In this document: positions 60,254 to 64,000 of the stretch, one piece after another
How positions within the stretch are numbered: position 1 is the first letter of the stretch
Layout: every line of letters starts with the position of its first letter
Assembly: GCA_900555635.1 (NCBI GenBank)
Contig: USLU01000017.1
Location: 1-64,000 of the forward strand
Reading direction: 5' to 3'
DNA: 64,000 nucleotides
Source of the DNA: an uncultured Bacteroides sp.
Lineage (GTDB): Bacteria > Bacteroidota > Bacteroidia > Bacteroidales > Bacteroidaceae
The notes under the pieces: model-generated
What the model saw: the letters and a program-made list of their open reading frames with translations, nothing else
Database searches by the model: none
Told to the model about the DNA's origin: nothing
Position numbers and translations under genes: made by a program

Positions 60254-61633
60254 ATGGTAATTCGTTCTTTATTAACTGTCCAGGGAACTTTGTATTCTTT
60301 GGAAGAAATTCGTCTTTGGGTTGAAAATCGTAACCGTTCAATTCAAGTATCTATAGATAGGGTTCCTTTTTCTTTTTTGAAAGACTGGTATCAGGACAAA
60401 GATGGCTCTTTAAGGCATATGTCTGGACGTTTTTTTTCTATTGAGGGAATTCATGTGGAAACGGATTGTGGTTCTATTTCTAATTGGACTCAGCCCATTA
60501 TAAACCAACCTGAAGTTGGCTTTTTAGGTATCCTTACAAAAGAGTTTAATGGGATTCTTTATTTTTTAATGCAGGCTAAGATAGAACCCGGGAATGTAAA
60601 TTGTGTACAGATATCTCCTACTTTGCAGGCTACAAAAAGTAATTATACACAGATTCATAAAGGAAAAAAACCTTTATATCTTGATTATTTTGTAAATGCT
60701 ACTCCAAATCAGATTATTTTGGACCAACTCCAATCCGAACAGGGAGCTAGATTCCTTCGTAAGAGAAATCGCAATATAATCATAAAAGTGGAAGATGAGA
60801 TTGAAGAGCATGATGATTTCCGCTGGATGACATTGGGACAGATAAAGGAACTGATGCGATATGATAATATGGTTAATATGGATACCCGTACTGTTCTTTC
60901 CGGTTTAAAAATTAGCGACTACTTATCTCCTACCAATGATACAAGTGATCTTTCTGATTTCGGTAAAGACATGATTATGTCTTCTAATACGAATCATTGT
61001 CATTTTACCATATCTGAACATTTGTCTTGGCTGTCTTCTCTTAAATCAAAGTACGACTTGAGAGTACATTCTTTTCCTTTGCGCGAAATGATTGATTGGA
61101 ATATTTTACCGGATGAAATATCCCGCGAGGATGGAAAGTACTTTAAAGTAATTGGTGTGAAGGTTACTATTGCTAATCGTGAAGTTTCCTCTTGGTTCCA
61201 ACCATTAGTCCAACCAATGCAGAAAGGTATATGTGCTTTCATTATCAAAAAGATAAATGGAGTTTATCATTTCCTGATGCAAGCCAAACTTGAATGTGGT
61301 AACTTTGATGTAATGGAACTGGCACCTACTGTACAATGTCTAACAGGTAATATTCCTAGTTTACAAAGTGCTCGTCCAGCTTTCCTTGATACAATATTAG
61401 AATCTTCAGAAGTTCGTGTTCTTTATGATACTTTACAATCAGAAGAGGGGGGACGTTTCTATCGGGAGCAAAATCGTAACATGATTGTTGAGGTGGGGGA
61501 TTCCTTTCCATTAGAAGTACCTGAACGATATAGGTGGATGACTTTAGGACAGATTTATCAATTTTTGCGTTTTAATAATTATTTAAATATACAGTCCCGC
61601 AGTTTGATTGCTGCTGTTAATTATTTACATTGA
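60254..61633 (+). CDS. NDP-hexose 2,3-dehydratase
   Basis: The product has 459 residues in two homologous halves (about 1-215 and 240-459). Both carry VGFLGILTKEFNGILYFLMQAK / GICAFIIKKINGVYHFLMQAK-like strands, then LQSEQGARFLRKRNRNII / LQSEEGGRFYREQNRNMIV and FRWMTLGQIKELMRYDN / RWMTLGQIYQFLRFNN. This internal duplication is the mark of the family that removes the C2 hydroxyl of NDP-4-keto-6-deoxyhexose. It fits the next two genes in a 2-deoxy-amino sugar pathway. Confidence 0.92.
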   Translation: MVIRSLLTVQGTLYSLEEIRLWVENRNRSIQVSIDRVPFSFLKDWYQDKDGSLRHMSGRFFSIEGIHVETDCGSISNWTQPIINQPEVGFLGILTKEFNGILYFLMQAKIEPGNVNCVQISPTLQATKSNYTQIHKGKKPLYLDYFVNATPNQIILDQLQSEQGARFLRKRNRNIIIKVEDEIEEHDDFRWMTLGQIKELMRYDNMVNMDTRTVLSGLKISDYLSPTNDTSDLSDFGKDMIMSSNTNHCHFTISEHLSWLSSLKSKYDLRVHSFPLREMIDWNILPDEISREDGKYFKVIGVKVTIANREVSSWFQPLVQPMQKGICAFIIKKINGVYHFLMQAKLECGNFDVMELAPTVQCLTGNIPSLQSARPAFLDTILESSEVRVLYDTLQSEEGGRFYREQNRNMIVEVGDSFPLEVPERYRWMTLGQIYQFLRFNNYLNIQSRSLIAAVNYLH

Positions 61634-61640
61634 AGATAGA

Positions 61641-62618
61641 ATGGCAAAACAATATAAGGTAGGAGTGCTCGGATGTGCTAATATTGCTATACGCTCTTTG
61701 TTTTCGGCTTTTTTTGCATCTGATCGTTTTGAATTGGTCGGTATTGCCAGCCGTGACTTTCTTAAAGCACAGATGGTGGCTGAACCTTACCACTGCTCTG
61801 CTTATGGTAGCTATGAAGAATTGTTGGATAGAGAAGATATTGAGTTAATATACATTCCGCTTCCAACAGGTTTACATTATGAATGGATATGTAAAGCCTT
61901 GAGAAAAGGAAAGCACGTAATGAGTGAAAAATCATTGGCATGCACTTATAACGAGGTTTTGGAGCTTACAGAGTTAGCCAAGGAAAAGCATTTGCTTTTG
62001 ATTGAGAACTTTCAGTTTCGTTTCCATTCACAACATGCTTGGGTAAAAGAGCTTTTGGAAAGAGAGGAGTTGGGACAAATCCGTTGTTTCCGTTGTTCCT
62101 TTGGCTTTCCTCCTTTCCAAGATAATGATAATATCCGTTACTCTAAATATCTTGGTGGTGGGGCTTTGCTTGATGCAGGAGCTTATACATTGAAAGCTAT
62201 GCAATTCATGTTTCCCGATTGTTCTTTTGTATTGCGTTCCGCTTCCTTATACCAGCCCTCGGATATGGAGGTTGATCTGTATGGAGGAATATATCTTGAT
62301 AGTCCTCAGGGTGTTATCGCGGAACTTGCTTTTGGCTTTGATAATTATTATCAATGTGGTTATGAAATTTGGGGAAGTAATGGTAAACTGACTACCACTC
62401 GTGCATTTACCGCTCCTGCGGACTTTCAGCCTTTGGTTATTCTTGAGAAACAGGGATATCGTGAAGAAATTCTCTTACCTCAAGATGACCATTTTTCAAA
62501 TATGTTGGCTCATATAGCCCATTGTTTAGATGAAAAAGATTTTTCGAAAGAATATATACAAAATTTAAATCAATCCCGGTATATCGGGCTAGTAAAAGAA
62601 TATTGTTATGGAAAATAA
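61641..62618 (+). CDS. Gfo/Idh/MocA-family sugar oxidoreductase
   Basis: The product has 325 residues from the ATG at 61641; an ATG at 61608 overlaps the dehydratase gene in another frame. The NAD(P)-binding start is KVGVLGCANIAIRSLF, and the EKSLACTYNEVLEL segment has the family lysine (HVMSEKSLA). The C-terminal alpha/beta domain follows (SKYLGGGALLDAGAYTLKAM). Next to the 2,3-dehydratase it is best read as the 3-ketoreductase that completes 2-deoxygenation. Confidence 0.9.
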   Translation: MAKQYKVGVLGCANIAIRSLFSAFFASDRFELVGIASRDFLKAQMVAEPYHCSAYGSYEELLDREDIELIYIPLPTGLHYEWICKALRKGKHVMSEKSLACTYNEVLELTELAKEKHLLLIENFQFRFHSQHAWVKELLEREELGQIRCFRCSFGFPPFQDNDNIRYSKYLGGGALLDAGAYTLKAMQFMFPDCSFVLRSASLYQPSDMEVDLYGGIYLDSPQGVIAELAFGFDNYYQCGYEIWGSNGKLTTTRAFTAPADFQPLVILEKQGYREEILLPQDDHFSNMLAHIAHCLDEKDFSKEYIQNLNQSRYIGLVKEYCYGK

Positions 62619-63687
62619 GAATATCTATGTAACGATGCCTACCTTGGCACCATTAGAAGATGTAACCCAACTTATGCAAGGGGTTTGGGAACGTGGTATA
62701 ATGACTCATAATGGTCCGTTGGTGCAACGTTTTGAGAAAGAGGTCACTGATTTTCTTCATGTGAAAAATATTGTTTCGGTAGTAAACGGTACTATTGCTA
62801 TTCAGTTGGCAATTAGAGCATTAAAGCTAAAAGGTGAAATCATAACTACCCCTTTTACTTTTATAGCGACCATTAGCTCTATTATTTGGGAAGGATGTAC
62901 TCCTGTCTTTGTCGATATTGATGCTGAAACATTGAATATGGATCCAAGTAAGATTGAAGATAAGATTACAGAACGTACTTGTGCAATTCTTCCGGTACAT
63001 GTTTTTGGTAATCCATGTGATATAGAAGCTATTGACACTATAGCAAAGAAACATAATCTAAAGGTGATTTATGATGCCGCCCATGCAGTTGGGGTAAATT
63101 ACAAAGGCAAATCAATTTTTGAATATGGTGATATCTCCACAACAAGTTTTCATGCTACAAAGATGTTGAATACAGCTGAGGGGGGGGCTTGCTTTGCTGT
63201 AGATAGTGAGTTACATGAGAAACTAAAGCGTTTACGTTTCTTTGGTTTTGATGATTGTAAAAATGTAGTGGATGACGGAACTAATGCTAAAATGACTGAA
63301 GTGCATGCTGCCATCGGCATTGCTAATCTACATTATCTACAAGCTGCTTTAGATGATCGTAAAGAGAAATATATCTTATATAAGGATTTGCTCTCTCAAT
63401 CTTCCGATTTGAAGTTTCAGAAGATAAATGAAGATTGTAATTATAGCTATTTCCCTGTAATATTTCCAACAGAAACGACACTTGAGTTGGTAGAAAAGAA
63501 ACTCAATGCAAAAGGTATCTATCCAAGAAGATATTTTTATCCTTCGGTGAATACTTTTACATACATACTTCCATATGTGGAAATGCCTGTTTCTGAGGAT
63601 ATTGCCAAACGAATATTATGTCTGCCTTTATACTATGATTTAACAAAGAAGGATATTGAGAGAATAGCCTCTGAAATATTATCATAG
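62608..63687 (+). CDS. DegT/DnrJ/EryC1-family sugar aminotransferase
   Basis: The product has 359 residues. The PLP-binding Lys is in TTSFHATKMLNTAEGG, about residue 188; other family marks are VVNGTIAIQLAIRALKL and VIYDAAHAVG. It transfers an amino group to a keto sugar, most likely at C4 given the neighbouring 2,3-dehydratase and reductase. It overlaps the previous stop by eleven bases. Confidence 0.92.
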   Translation: MENKNIYVTMPTLAPLEDVTQLMQGVWERGIMTHNGPLVQRFEKEVTDFLHVKNIVSVVNGTIAIQLAIRALKLKGEIITTPFTFIATISSIIWEGCTPVFVDIDAETLNMDPSKIEDKITERTCAILPVHVFGNPCDIEAIDTIAKKHNLKVIYDAAHAVGVNYKGKSIFEYGDISTTSFHATKMLNTAEGGACFAVDSELHEKLKRLRFFGFDDCKNVVDDGTNAKMTEVHAAIGIANLHYLQAALDDRKEKYILYKDLLSQSSDLKFQKINEDCNYSYFPVIFPTETTLELVEKKLNAKGIYPRRYFYPSVNTFTYILPYVEMPVSEDIAKRILCLPLYYDLTKKDIERIASEILS

Positions 63688-63747
63688 CAATCACGTATAT
63701 TTAACTTCACAGAATAGAGCTAAATTGAAGCTGTTTTCTTTTATTAT

Positions 63748-64000
63748 ATGTCTATTATAAAGTTAAACCGGGATCAGCCTGCTATATATTCTCTGATATT
63801 AGCGATGTGCTTATCTATGCAATTGTATTTTACATGGAGGATGCCGTTGTCTATAGTAAATTTTGCATGTGCACTTGTATTGCTTTTCTATCTCTTAAAT
63901 ATGAGAATTTCTCGACAATCAGTGTGGGTGATCATGCTGCTTGTCGTGAATTTTATATACAATTATACACATAATACGATATTATTCGGTTTTCTCTCTT
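63748..64000 (+). CDS. Partial O-antigen/capsule polymerase-like membrane protein
   Basis: The reading frame starts at the ATG at 63748 and runs off the window (84 codons visible). It is strongly hydrophobic with several membrane segments (AIYSLILAMCLSMQLYF; NFACALVLLFYLLNM; VWVIMLLVVNFIYNY). In this position a Wzy-type polymerase is the best guess, but too little is visible to prove it. Confidence 0.55.
   Translation, partial: MSIIKLNRDQPAIYSLILAMCLSMQLYFTWRMPLSIVNFACALVLLFYLLNMRISRQSVWVIMLLVVNFIYNYTHNTILFGFLS

Noticed and set aside
1..64000. CRISPR array, tRNA genes, insertion sequence transposases
   Set aside because: I saw no regularly spaced direct repeats of the CRISPR kind, no cloverleaf sequence with a T-arm GTTCRANNC, and no transposase ORF. 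The only recombinase is the serine invertase.

Overview
This window is from a Bacteroides-type genome (Bacteroidota). The main reasons are the promoter grammar (TTTG, a 19-22 base gap, then TAnnTTTG), a 286-residue housekeeping sigma factor, UpxY/UpxZ-type capsule regulators behind an invertible promoter, a BACON-like metzincin lipoprotein and a clostripain-like lipoprotein. I do not assign a species.

Region 1 (1-21077) is a complete extracellular contractile injection system (eCIS) operon. It has 18 genes, all on the + strand, behind a near-perfect promoter at 643-673. The parts are: DUF4255 tail cap, an unknown protein, sheath, two tube proteins, a DUF5908 miniprotein, a LysM baseplate adaptor, a VgrG-like spike, a PAAR tip, a gp25 wedge, a large baseplate J-like protein, an unknown protein, a Pvc12-like baseplate protein, a tape measure, a stand-alone copy of the tape-measure C-terminal domain, a DUF4157 protein, an AAA+ ATPase and a large membrane-anchored protein of unknown role. 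Such loci are known in gut Bacteroides. No obvious toxin is encoded. An ATPase relic precedes the operon and a Mpi-like serine invertase follows it (21240).

Region 2 (22-49 kb) is mostly chromosomal housekeeping. It holds an HdeD-like protein, thiol peroxidase, DedA, a TPR protein, GlnRS and the Pst-PhoU phosphate system (pstS on the - strand; pstC, pstA, pstB and phoU on the +, with a Pho-box-like triple repeat between them). It continues with riboflavin synthase, a metzincin lipoprotein, a YihY family protein, the RNase P RNA, a murein-peptide recycling operon (NlpC/P60, dipeptide epimerase, transglutaminase), HtrA, RpoD, a C11 protease, a four-domain CoA-disulfide-reductase/rhodanese/TusA/DsrE fusion with a MarR regulator, and an AAA/PD-(D/E)XK protein.

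Region 3 (49.5-64 kb) is the start of a capsular polysaccharide locus. Three leftward small genes are followed by a 239-bp invertible segment bounded by perfect 31-bp inverted repeats (51517-51755), then UpxY, UpxZ, a FlaA1/CapD-like dehydratase, a Wza-like exporter, a Wzz-like protein, a flippase, three deoxyamino-sugar enzymes and the start of a probable polymerase. The promoter in the invertible segment points leftward in this assembly, so the capsule operon is in the OFF orientation. The invertase about 30 kb away is a natural candidate for switching it, but that link is inference.
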